Below are positions 46,459 to 57,400 of a stretch of 64,000 bases of DNA, piece after piece; position 1 is the first letter of the stretch; every line of letters begins with the position of its first letter. The DNA comes from Lycorma delicatula. Taxonomy: Eukaryota; Arthropoda; Insecta; Hemiptera; Fulgoridae. The notes beneath the pieces were generated by a model. The model searched no databases and was not told the DNA's origin. It saw nothing but the letters and a program-made list of their open reading frames with translations. The position numbers and the translations under genes were made by a program. The stretch lies in the NCBI RefSeq assembly GCF_047948215.1, contig NC_134455.1, positions 160,190,575 through 160,254,574 of the forward strand. The letters run 5' to 3'.

Positions 46459-47079
46459 ATGCAACTGTAAATGTTGCGTGCAACTGACTAAACCTCCACC
46501 CCTCCTGGGAACCGCTTTGCAGCATTACTTCAGGAATGGAGAAAAAGTCCACACACATAATTGGTCACCGCAATCACAACTGAAACATCCAAACCCACAC
46601 TCACACAATACAACTCATGCAATACCAAGGATAACACAAACACAAGCAGTAACAAATCGCTCACACATCACATAAAGGAAAAACACGTGTAACACAGGAT
46701 TTTTTTTTCCCCCATACTGTGAACACTCATGGTAGCACACACTCACGCAACCACAATAACCAACACCAAGAGTAAAAAATCACACAAACAAACTCACAAC
46801 ACAGAACTTGCCAGCCTAGTACTTATCAAGTGGCAACTGCCTTCTGTAGTAATAAGAATGCCATTGAGCACCAGGAACAGAGTGCCTCTTCACTGCACCA
46901 AGGCAACTCTCAGATGCTCAGAAGACCCCTGAGGCGATTGGCTGCGAGCCTGTCCACCCCGCACCCTCTGATGTTTTCTTTAGGCTTCTCCTGAACCTCT
47001 TAGCTCTTCCATTATGAACTTATTGAAACTTGCAATTGCCATCTACTGCTGCTCTCTCATAAGGATGATGCGCTATTGA

Positions 47080-47116
47080 CACTGTTCACACTGAAGGAAC
47101 TTCAGTGTGAACAGTG
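47080..47116. repeat. Perfect 17-bp hairpin interrupting LINE ORF2
   Basis: Arms 47080-47096 and 47100-47116 with a GAA loop. It falls in the region after the conserved zinc motif of the R1-like ORF, where the protein frame becomes unreadable, so one arm looks like an added inverted copy. Confidence 0.9.
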
Positions 47117-47729
47117 ATCCTCATGGTCCAGTACATCCAACATACATCATCGCACAGCCTCAAATTGCACACAAGAAAAGAAAACATGGTACGCTGTTTC
47201 CTCCTCATCATCACAGACCAGACAATGGTCTGAGTGGTCCAGGGCAAACTTATAAAGATACGCCTTGTAACCCCTGTGTCCCACCAAAAACTGCTTAAGG
47301 AAGAAATTAATTTGGTCATGTTTCCTCTCACACCAAGCTCAAATGTCCCCAATCAGATGGCGAGTCCATCGACCCTTCAAGACTGTGTCCAACCGCTCCG
47401 GCCATACGCACATCAGTTCCCTGGTACAAGCCTGAAGTTGTTCCCTTTCCTCCTGGGGTGGCGACCTTCTAATTTCCACCCATTTCACTCTGAGGGCTAT
47501 CAGTAGATCAACTGGGATTGCTCCCACCAGTATCTCCACTGCCTCGCGAGATATTGCTCGATAGACGGACGTTATCCGCAGGTAACACTTCCGATACAAT
47601 GAGTCTAACACTCCCATGTATCTGCCATATTTTAACACACTAGCCCAAATCTCCGCACCATATAATATTGAGGAGTACGTCACACTCAACAGAAGCCTCC
47701 TCCTCTGCTCACTAGGTCCTCTTCTGTTG

Positions 47730-47830
47730 AACTCCCCAGACTTAAACCCAATTGAAAATTTTTGGGCAATAGTCAAAAAATGACTCAAAAATGAATTATA
47801 CCATAAAAATTAATCTCATCAAAGCAATAA
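47730..47830 (+). pseudogene. Tc1-like transposase pseudogene, 3' part
   Basis: After the second copy of the target-site duplication (47730-47742) the frame continues NSPDLNPIENFWAIVKK, then a TGA, then LKNELYHKN. This completes the Tc1 transposase begun at 45568 and contains the (S)PDLNPIEN motif with the terminal catalytic Glu. Confidence 0.85.
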
Positions 47831-48189
47831 ATTTAATCAGTATGGTTTCATGATGAAGAGATAAAAAAAAATGTGTATTACACTTGTTGAATTAATGCCA
47901 AATCGCATATGTGAAGTGATTAAGAATAAAGGAGGAAATATTAATTGCTAGATATTCACAAACTGTACAGGATTTTTTTTCTTAATAAAGTTTGTTTTTG
48001 TTAAATAACATCTGTGTTCAGATTAATTTACATGCTACTTATCTGTAGCACTATCCTAGGGGTTTTCCTTTTGAGAAATATTTGAAAATTTGGAAATTCT
48101 TTGTGTCTATGAAATCTATCTTAACTAGTGCTAATGAAATGATATTGTTCATAGGCCCAAGGTCAAAGATAGGAAAAAGGTAGATGTTA

Positions 48190-48640
48190 TATATGTTGAG
48201 AAAGTTTTGACAAGGTACCTCATAGTTCCTTAATAAATTTTCAAAACAAATAAATTTTCTCTTTTTGATATCAAAGGTAATATTTTAAATTGGCTAAAGT
48301 TACATCTTTTTAAGCAAATGTTTAAAATAAAGACCCTTTATTTCTTTATTTATGAATTATGACAAAATGTGTGCTAAGATCAATTGTAGATGATCAATTA
48401 ATTTTACAGACTAACATTAATAGAATACATCAGTGGTCTATTGTTAATATACTGCTCCTCAATTTAGGAAAAACCATTGTTATGTATACTAGAAACACAT
48501 TGAAATTTAATACTTGTATGGGGTTGGTCAGTATTAAATATGTATAGAAGAAGCAGTTATGGGCTTGAATGTTTTGTTTGATTGCAAACTGTCATTTAAT
48601 GAAATGCTCAGGCATGTTGGTCCTGACTGGCTTTGAAGGA
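48190..48640 (+). pseudogene. Jockey/CR1-like RT fragment
   Basis: Reads the remains of motif A (YVEKVL for the family's FxKAFD), then DIKGNILNWLKLHLFKQ, and after the catalytic box VDDQLILQTNINRIHQWSIV and LLNLGKTIVMYTRN, which match the family's L-LN--Kc-vm pattern. The motif order and spacing fit a LINE RT palm that has lost an internal part between these blocks. Confidence 0.6.
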
Positions 48641-48779
48641 AGATTTGCTGGTTGGCAAAATCACCTAAATTACCTAAGCAAAGACACACTGTGGAAACAC
48701 AGGGCCAGGCGGGGAAGTGATAATAGTAATAATATACCACTACAACTAGTGACTATAATATACCACTAGTAGCAACTTA

Positions 48780-49890
48780 ATCTTTTTACAATAAAATTTA
48801 TAATTTTAAATTTAGAATTTAACCAGTAAATTGGTACTCTACCTCAATCAGAGCAAACACTTAGTAGGTATTTCTTCCCTTTTTCTTCTTCCTTTTTTTG
48901 TATCTTTTATCCCTTCCTCCTCAGAACTTTGTCCAATACTGACACAACAGACAGAAGCCAACACGGCTTCTTCTGTGGCACCATGATTCATCTTCCTCTA
49001 TTTTTATTAGTGTGGCAGTCATTTCTTTAATAGGAATTTAATAGGGGTGGTAAGTGACTATGGGTTGTCTGAGATCTCTTTCATTTCTAAGGTTTCATAA
49101 AAAGCCAAATTAAAAGCTAAGGTGGCTGTTGCATAAAGCAGAGCCTCTTACTTCCTTAAAAAGTAAACTCTTAAAAAATAAATAAATAAATTCTTAATAA
49201 AAGGATTTATAAAACATATATATTGTCATTATCCACACTAAATCAGGCATAATCTTAAATTACTGAATAAAATTCTTAATTAACACATGTTGATTTATAG
49301 CATATTGGCCCTTTTGATTGACAAACATGTCTACATTATTATTACTGATGAACAGTCCCAGTATTTAGAATATATTCTATGTATGTAAATTTCAACCACC
49401 ATCTTTTACCAGAAAAATAATACTCATTTCAATTACTCTCTAATGATGACCACTTGCACATGGAAAAATTTACTGTTGAGCAGTTCAATTTTTCTTCACT
49501 TTGAAGTCAAATTATCTTTTTTATTCCTTTTTCCATGAAAATTTTGACAACTACTGGTCAAGCTCATTTTGTGACACCATGCTGGCATCTTTCACTATTT
49601 TTATATACATACATAAATAAATATATATATATATATATCTGTCATAGGTATGTGTTGAGACAACAAAGAGGTTCCTCCCATGGAAGATCAGCAGATTAAG
49701 TCATAGCTGTAAAAATTAATTCTAATTCAATTAGTTCCTAGTTTTTTCCTTTCACCTTTGATTTGCTATAATTTTCCTATTCATTATACACTATGGTCTG
49801 GTAAACCTAGGATATTGAACATTCAAATTCACATTGTCATGTACCCCAATCAAATAAACCTGCACCAGATATCCTCCAAAATTCTGGATT
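48780..49890. other. No gene seen; short TA run
   Basis: AT-rich intergenic DNA with a (TA)n of about 20 bp near 49619-49639. No recognisable coding segment. Confidence 0.4.
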
Positions 49891-49899
49891 ATAACATGA

Positions 49900-51440
49900 C
49901 AGTTTAGAGTTAGCTGATCACACATGGGTGAGGGGGAAGATGGATTGCATGGCACATATCAAATGTTTATATTTATAGAGGGCAGACTTGATGAAATTGA
50001 TGAGTTTCTGTCCAATGCGGATTTGTAATAGATGGTAGTGTGGATGATGCTGTGGTACCTTTAGGGGACTATTTGATGGCTGTTCCACAGAAGAGTATTC
50101 TTGTTGTGAGTGGTAAGTATAAATTTAATGCTTGGTGGGGTAGAAATTTGGGGGCTTTCCAGGTGTTAGTAGAAATACAAAGAGAACATATAAGCCTGTG
50201 ACGAACTTGAAGAGGCATGAGAAGTAGTGGGGGATGTATTGATTTGTCAGCAAATCATGTGCTTGTTTTTGGGTATTGTGTGGAGGAATGAGAACTTTAA
50301 GAGTATCACCTACTAAATTTTTTTGAATTATAATAAAGGGACATGGTGGCAGTGTAGGTATGCTGAACAGCTTGTTGACTAGAAGAGAGGCAAACTTATG
50401 GTGTGCACTATAGTTGTTATTGCAGTAATTAATGCTGGAGGTTGTAGTGGAGGATGACTGGTGTGTATACTGATGTTTGGGATAATGAATTTGATGTGGT
50501 TTGAGTTTGGGTAGTTGAGATGAAAGTTGTGTGACAACTGGTATAATACAATTTACCAAGGAGCAAGGCTTTTGTATTTTGATACTATGACCACAGAAAT
50601 CCTGAAGCAGGTACAACTGAGAATTCATTATGGGATTGTGTGGTTGTTGAACCTCTGCCTTGAGAGATTGTATTTTTGTAGGTGAACAAGCAGGGTGACC
50701 TTCATTTCTGAGGAAGGGGCAGGTCAGGTGGGTGCTATATGTGAGTTGAGGAGTGAAAGTGAGAGGGATAAATGATTTTTCTTATGAGTGAACTTGCTTT
50801 GTTATAACATATGATGACTTGCTTTATTATATGAAAATCATCGAATTGGATGTAATAGGGATGTGTATGGACTGGTTATAATGTCAGTGTATATATTGCT
50901 TTATAGTGAGGGAGTATATAGAGCGGGAGGTGTCAGAGGGGCCCTCTGGCTTTGTCTTGGGCATTACTGTTTATTGATGTGTTGGAAGAAAATTATGTGC
51001 AGAATTGATTGAGAGCATGAGAGTTAATTTTATTCTTGGGTTTGGTGGGTCCTGGGTCTGTGCGAGAGGTTGTTTTTATAGTTGAGCCCTTCAAGCTTCC
51101 TTGATAAGTAATGCACCTTGGCAGGTGACTCTTGTAGGGACTTTGTAACCTCCTTTTTGTGTATCGGCATGGGTGAGCTTCCAGTTCCAGGTAGGGGAGT
51201 TTTTCCAACTACAAGGGACAAGAACTCACAAAGGACCACATTGTGAGTTCCTCTGCCCTGACGAACTTTGTGGTATATTGCATGAATTATGACTTAAGTG
51301 TGGGATTCCAAAGATGGTGAATTGTGAGTAGGAAAACCTGTTGAGGTTTTTCCCTTCTTACTTGATAGTAATCTATTGGTATATCTATTGCTAGGTTCCA
51401 GCTAGGGTAGTAGTGCCTATCAAGCAACATGTTTTACAGA
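49900..51440 (-). other. Strand-skewed region with a 167-codon ORF, unidentified
   Basis: The plus strand is strongly G/T-rich over about 1.5 kb, unlike the neighbouring DNA. On the minus strand an open frame of 167 codons (50628-50125) is rich in Ser, Thr, Gln and Pro (YCNNNYSAHHKF, PPHNTQKQAHDLL). Upstream in the same orientation comes a CPFLRNEGHPACSP-like piece that could be a degenerate zinc knuckle. At 51239-50993 two overlapping frames are open (SPMPIHKKEVTKSLQESP and KRRLQSPYKSHLPRCITYQG). A gag/ORF1-like retroelement protein is possible, but no reverse transcriptase is attached and I cannot name a family. The left end of the ORF is hydrophobic (GLYVLFVFLLTPG). Confidence 0.35.
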
Positions 51441-52069
51441 AGGCTAAAGTAAAAGCCAGTTTATCTTAAATATTTAAATCAACAAAAGATAAACTTTATT
51501 ATTAAGTGCCAAATAAATCAATTAATTCATTATTTAAAAAAAAAATTAACGTTGTACTGAATATAGTACAGTTTATCATGTGGTTGATTAATGTATAATT
51601 TTTAAATTGGAAAAAAAAATCTTATGTTTGTAAGTTGCATAAACAAGAGAATTATTAAACTTAATTGTTTAAATTTGGGTTTTTTAACTAAAATTATTTA
51701 TATTAAATCTTTTATATCTGATGAAGTACTGGTATAATAAATTAACGTGTTCATAAGAAAAGAAAAAGTCTGTAAATTTCATCATCTTCCCAACTAATAA
51801 AATTACTATCATAATAAAATCTGACAATATTTACATTTTCTACCATAAATATGCATAAGTTATAAGGTTGTAGTAACTAAAAATACACATATATGCAGCA
51901 CAACTAATTTTAATGCTAAAAATTGGAAAAATAAATGAATTCCATATAACTTCTCTCTAATTTACTCCTTATGTGAAATTCGTGTAACTGGCCATTAAAA
52001 TGAGTAAATTACTTATATTAATCGTCAGTCCTACTTTCTGACAAAAAAATGTCATGTGGATATCACATC
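51440..52069. other. No gene seen
   Basis: Very AT-rich intergenic DNA directly left of the third MITE copy. Confidence 0.4.
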
Positions 52070-52685
52070 ACTTCCTTGTATGCCTATTAAATTACAAATA
52101 GATATTTTTTTTTAAATGAAAAGTACATACAATTTTATTTTATTTCATTAAAAACTTCTGATATTTTTTTTTTATTCAACGAAAATTTATTTTTACAATG
52201 AGAGGTTAATAATTACTAATAATCGATATATTTAAATTAAAAAAAAGTTAAAATAAAAAAGATAGGTGATGAAGTCTGATCGAACCGATTTTCCTTCCCC
52301 TAAGATCCAAATATTTCATTAATTAACATTTTATTTGGCTAACTCTGGAACCAATGAAAAAAGGACCACTTATGATGTATCGTTGAAAAGCTCTCAATGA
52401 GGACTTATTACTGCAGTTAAGAAAAGTTAAGTTGTGTGGAGTATTGGGAGACTTTTGGTTCAGTCGATTGCAGTCAAACGGAATGTTACAACAATCCTAA
52501 ATCCAAAATTTCATCATTCTACGGCTAATCGTTTTTGAGTTACGCGAGATACATACGTACACACAGGCGTCACGCCGAACTAGTCAAAATGGATTCAGGA
52601 ATGGTCAAGATGGATATTTCCGATGAAATCTGAAAACCGACATTTTTTGCGATCACAATACTTCATTTACTTCGTACAAGGAAGT
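52070..52685 (+). mobile_element. MITE-like element, copy 3
   Basis: A 616-bp relative of the elements in the palindrome arms, in the same orientation as 1873-2538. It begins ACTTCCTTGTATG and ends TTCGTACAAGGAAGT, so here the inverted termini are clearer (about 13 bp). Many substitutions and some indels separate it from the arm copies. It is a useful reference for the age of the arms, which barely differ from each other. Confidence 0.7.
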
Positions 52686-52689
52686 AAAA

Positions 52690-53890
52690 ATTGAAATTTC
52701 TTTCTTGATAACTTTACATTGCCATTCTAGATTTTTGTTTCCTTTTACGAGTAAGAGAAAAAAATAACTAAAAAGTATTTACTTCTTCAAATGAAAATTC
52801 TTTAATAAACCACTAGTAAAAACAAAACAAAAACAAGTATGAATAAGTGGGGAAAAAATTGTAGTGCAATTTTCTAATTTAATATTATAATCAAAACATT
52901 TCTTTAATATTCTGGATAGAATCACATACTGGACCGCTAAAACGTTAATTTTCTATTTGTGTTTATTCTGATTCCATTCAAGTCTTTCAGTAACGAAGAG
53001 GCAGATTCATGTCAGGCAGTAAGATAAATTGTTGCGAGCTCTCTCTCTCTGCCCAACTAACTTTCCAGCAAAACCTGGTAAAGAAGAACAATAAATAATA
53101 TCGGGAACCCTAAAAATATTATTGATATCGTCTCTTGTGTAATAAAATTGTATTCTGAAAAATCCCTACTTTTTCGGCTATTATCTCTAGTCATTTACTT
53201 ATTGGCAAGTCCTACAGTCAGTTTCCGTGAGCCCAATCTGTCAGATCTACCCATCAAGCAGCTTACTTTTTGGCAACATTTGCAACAAATGTACTAAGAG
53301 TTGTGGTTTAAGTAGTTTACAGATTATCTTAATAGCTGTTAACAGCAGAAGAAGTGAAGGATACAACAGCCAAATTTTCAACTACGCATAGAACTAGTTG
53401 AAAACAATTTACCTCATCTTCAATGTTGGTTATTAGTAACTACACACACAACTAGAACCGAGCACTGTTCACTGATTGACCGTGAGCAGTACGGTTTCAA
53501 CGCCAAGCGGCTCTGCATCACCTTGTAGAATTTATCTTTGTAATATCTTAAAATCTTTTTGAGTCTAATCGTTTATTCGTTAATTACGAGTTAAGTTATT
53601 TTAGTGTGTTTCACTTATTTCAGTATTATTAATACGCTCTGTATTATTATTGAATAAGTATCGTATTCAAACAGTATTTGGTGGATAATTCGGAATGATA
53701 AATGTAGCTGTCTATGACTGATTCATAACGATTTGATTTAATGTCTAAATACATGATTCAAATTATTGGAAACAAAGGTAAAAATCGTAGTTGTTGCTTT
53801 ATGGAGCTATATACCATTGCTTTCTGTCTACTTTGAGTTAAAAATATTTTCATCTTTAGTGAAGTTAATTTATGTAACATTCAGTTATGC
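52690..53890. other. Region upstream of the CAAP1-like gene, no coding seen
   Basis: AT-rich DNA with a few GC-richer patches near 53030-53060 and 53440-53530. The CAAP1-like promoter and any 5' non-coding exon could lie here, but no motif places them. Confidence 0.35.
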
Positions 53891-53896
53891 AGAATT

Positions 53897-54060
53897 GCCG
53901 GCCTCCGTGGCGCAAGTGGTTGCGTCTCGGCCTTTCAAGGTCTCGGGGTCGAATGTCGGTCAGGCATGGCATTTTCACACACTCTACAAATAATTAATCT
54001 CTTCCTCTGAAGAAATACCTAACGGTGGTCCCGGAGGATAAGAGCGTAGAATATCAATCG
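53897..54060 (+). mobile_element. tRNA-derived SINE
   Basis: The head, GCCGGCCTCCGTGGCGCAAG followed by TGGTTGCGTCTCGGCC, carries a Pol III A-box-like TGGCGCAAGTGG. A B-box-like GGGTCGAATGTC follows at about 53945, and the body has ACGGTGGTCCCGGAGGATAA near its 3' end. This head type is widespread in hemipteran SINEs as far as I recall. It differs from the SINE at 42385. Target-site duplication not resolved. Confidence 0.75.
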
Positions 54061-54384
54061 AATGATTCGTTTAATTTGGAGTGACTCAATTACGATCAGC
54101 TGTGAGGTTATATTATTATTTTTGTTAAAATAATCACTTGAATTTATAAACAGTTTTTATTCTTTTGTAAACAGTATATGACATTTTTAAAAGTTACTTA
54201 ATATATTAAGTTAAAGCGTTCTGTAGTCTACTGAAAAAGTTTTAAGTTTATAATTAGACTGTTGAAAGTAGGAATTTTATTAATCAATATTTCAGCAGAT
54301 ATATTTATTTTCATTACTTTCGCTGTTCATATTCATGCTTTGTAGTTTTTTGAACTGAAGCATTTTATCGTGTAAGAAACTAAA

Positions 54385-54444
54385 ATGAAAGATGCTTTAG
54401 TGTCAAAAAAAAACAGGAAGAAACAGAAGCGTTTATTTAAAGAG
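54385..54444 (+). CDS. CAAP1: CAAP1-like coding exon 1
   Basis: 60 nt, 20 codons, ending at a GTATGT donor in phase 0. The ATG sits in AAACTAAAATG, a typical insect start context, and an in-frame stop lies just upstream (TAA at 54373-54375 in TGTAAGAAAC is close by). The Lys/Arg-rich peptide could act as a nuclear localisation signal. Confidence 0.75.
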
Positions 54445-57400
54445 GTATGTGAATGTGAATGACTTAAAAAATTATTGTTTAATTTAAAAACCTGTACAAC
54501 ATAACTTACCCATTACATTGCATAAAATACCCATAATTATATAGTACCTAGATCAGGGCATTACTATTTCTTTTTCTACTGTTGTACGTCATTGTTATTA
54601 AAAATCCTAAATTAGTATGTTTTTTTAATAAATTATAATTATGTGATAAAAGTCTGAGCTTGATCAAAACAAATTAATTTATCCGATTTTTTCTTTATGC
54701 AGTTTTAAGGTATGGCAATACTTAAACCATCTCATAGGAAACTTGACCGATTTTATGTTTAAATGGAAATTTATTCGCTACAGAGAGAGACTATAGAACA
54801 TGTTCTATGCTAGTAGTCAAGTCTATGGTGGATAATAAACTTACAAAGTGTTCTCAGTCATTTTCAATGGCTGACTCAAAGTCACAATCTGACAACTATT
54901 AAGGCTAATTTATGAGTCTACAAGATCCTAACCTCTTTCCATAGATTACCATCTGAACAGGTCCCGATAACTAATAAAACTGTGATAGTTAATTGACTAT
55001 AGTACTGATAATGTGGCACAGATTTTGGCCTTGTATAGGTTACCCACTGTCCAAACCGACTTTCTGAATTTAGATCTTGTACTTTTTGATCCTAAGCATA
55101 TTTCATTTGGTATTGAAGTATAAAAAAAATTGATTTTGATCAAGTAATTGCTCAGAATTGCCTAAAAAATAGTTTTGCATTATTTTTTACCTTTGGCCAC
55201 TACGAACAAAAACATTGCACATACTATTTAATTTTATTATTTTATAATTACAATTTTTAATTATCAATACTAAAGGATTGTAATATCAGATTTTTACTTT
55301 ATGCATTTCTACTGTTGCTGGTAATTTGATAATGTACTTCTTTTTTTTAAAGATTGCTGTTTTCCAATTACAGTTACAGAGTGCGGAATTTGACGAACCT
55401 GGTAATGGGGATGTTTGGGAATCAGTTGACATGAAGAAGCCATTGCATCCAATTGGATATTATATCAATAACAGAGAAGAAATGATCAGGCAAGTTTTTA
55501 CTGTTATACACGGAGAAAGACTGAAAAAGATGTTACCACCTGTATTAAAGGTAAGAACTGTATTTCTTTAATAATTTGATCCATTGTCAATGATCATTCT
55601 TCATAAATGAAATTAATAGACACTTGAACATTGTAAAAATATGAAAAATGATGTTAGTGAATATTCCATCCAATCATAAATTTTTCCAAATAATTAATAG
55701 GTGCTTAGAGGAATAAAATATTTTCCTTTTGCTCAGTAAGACTTCATGAAAAATCTTTAGTTGATAATTTGTAGTGTGTGTCTTTATTTCATGTACCTGT
55801 GGGTAAATTATGCAATCTTTATAATTCATTTTTGCATTCCTGGATTACCATGTTGGTGTGTGTTTTGTTAGTTTACTTACTGTGTGATATTTTGCTTATT
55901 TGAAATTTTAATTGCAACCTACCTTCATTCATAAAAATGTTAAAAATCTTTTTCAATTTCCTTGTAATTTGAAAGCAAGTCATTAATGATTTTAATATTT
56001 AATCACATTTTATAATACTGAAAAACAAATCTCTTTACTCTTCTCTTTTATTCAGGGTTATAGATCTTGGTTTTACAGGATTGTCACCAGATTTTATTTC
56101 ATTATCCCTGTGTCCTGAAAGATTCATTGAGGACAGTCAGTTGTCCTGATATTAAGGAATAGATTTATTTTTATTTTTTCATTTACCTATATTGAAGGTT
56201 ACTACTTATTGTTAATAAATATTTACTACTTAATTTAATCTAACTTACTTGAAGATTTTAGTTAATGGTCTACTTTTATCACTGCAGGGAATTTCTGGTT
56301 CCAAACTGTGTGTGGATGGTAATACTGGCAATTGTGAAATCATTTCTTACCGAGCTACCATTCTGTGAATACACATAGTTGATATTGTTTTGAAAAACTG
56401 TTTGTATAGTTAATTTTATTCAAAGTATTCGTCCATTAATTTTTTTAAAATGTTAAATATGCCAAAAAGGAAGTGTTATTTTCAAAATGTTTATATGAAT
56501 AGTGGAAATTTATAAAGAAGCTGTCATACTGAAGCATATTGTTCTTTGTGCAATTTTTACATTTCCATGAGTCATGGTATAAAAAAAGACATACAAGTTC
56601 ATATTCAAATGAGAAAGCATAAATGCAGCATACAGGGAATCTTAACTTCTTCAAAGCAAGTGACAGATTATTTTATGTAAAAGAACACTAAAGTAGCATC
56701 CTTTGTTGCAGCTACTGATTTAACAATAAGCTGTTAGTTGATCAAACATTAATAATTTAATTCAGTGGATTGTAGTAATAAGCTACACCTTGTTACTTAC
56801 TCTGATTCAGAAATTGCTGCTTGCCTAAGATGCACCAAAGCAAATGCTGTAGTGAAATATATTCTCACTCCTTATACTGTCTTGTCTTGTATAAGCAATT
56901 TTCTTAAAATACCATTTTATGGGATAGCTACCATAAAACATAAAATTGATGTGGTATGATGCCAAAATGAGAAAAAGAGGCAATTTGAAACTCATCATAA
57001 GATGCTTGACAGTTATTTATGTGAGTTTTTTGTGGCATGAGAATGTGAAGAGACAAGGTCAGGATTTCTTCGACTGTATTCTGCAGGGGATTGCTGAATT
57101 TATGCCACCACAGTGAGTAGTAAGTATACATTATACAATTTTTATCTAGGAATATAACTTTAATATGAATGTAGAAATTTTACCATTACTTTTCCCATCC
57201 CCAGGATTACAACTTCTTAAAAATTTAGTCCAAAGATACGGTAAATATAATTTTAGAAAACAGTTCAATAGCGAAACTATAATAATATGGAGTACAGTAA
57301 TGGAGTATGGAGTACAGTAAGGGATACAAGACCCTCAACACCAATAACCACAAAGCAGAAAAAGTTTTTTCATGATTGTGCAGTATTTTCTACAATACTT

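Larger units (their letters stand above)
46402..47729 (-). mobile_element. R1-like LINE, 5'-truncated, inserted in Tc1
   Basis: The minus-strand element has its 3' end at the left: poly-T at 46401-46409 on the plus strand equals a poly-A tail. It is 5'-truncated at 47729. The coding part on the right (47729-47339) reads GPSEQRRRLLLSVTYSSILY, YGAEIW, SLYRKCYLRITSVYRAISRE and AIPVDLLIALRVKWVEI, typical of the C-terminal ORF2 of R1-clade LINEs. A frame change then gives the FFLxQFLVGH and DHSDHCLVCDDEEETAYHVF blocks with the C-x2-C-type zinc motif (47300-47130). The 3' UTR (46400-46950) has two hairpin-forming segments. About 1.33 kb long. Confidence 0.85.

Noticed and set aside
46127..46558. 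143-codon minus-strand ORF as a gene
   Set aside because: It crosses the junction between the Tc1 relic and the LINE 3' end, including the poly-A tail, so it is a chance frame over two unrelated elements.
53897..54060. A genuine tRNA gene
   Set aside because: A- and B-box-like sequences are present, but the cloverleaf cannot be completed and a SINE body with the CGGTGGTCCCGGAGG segment follows.
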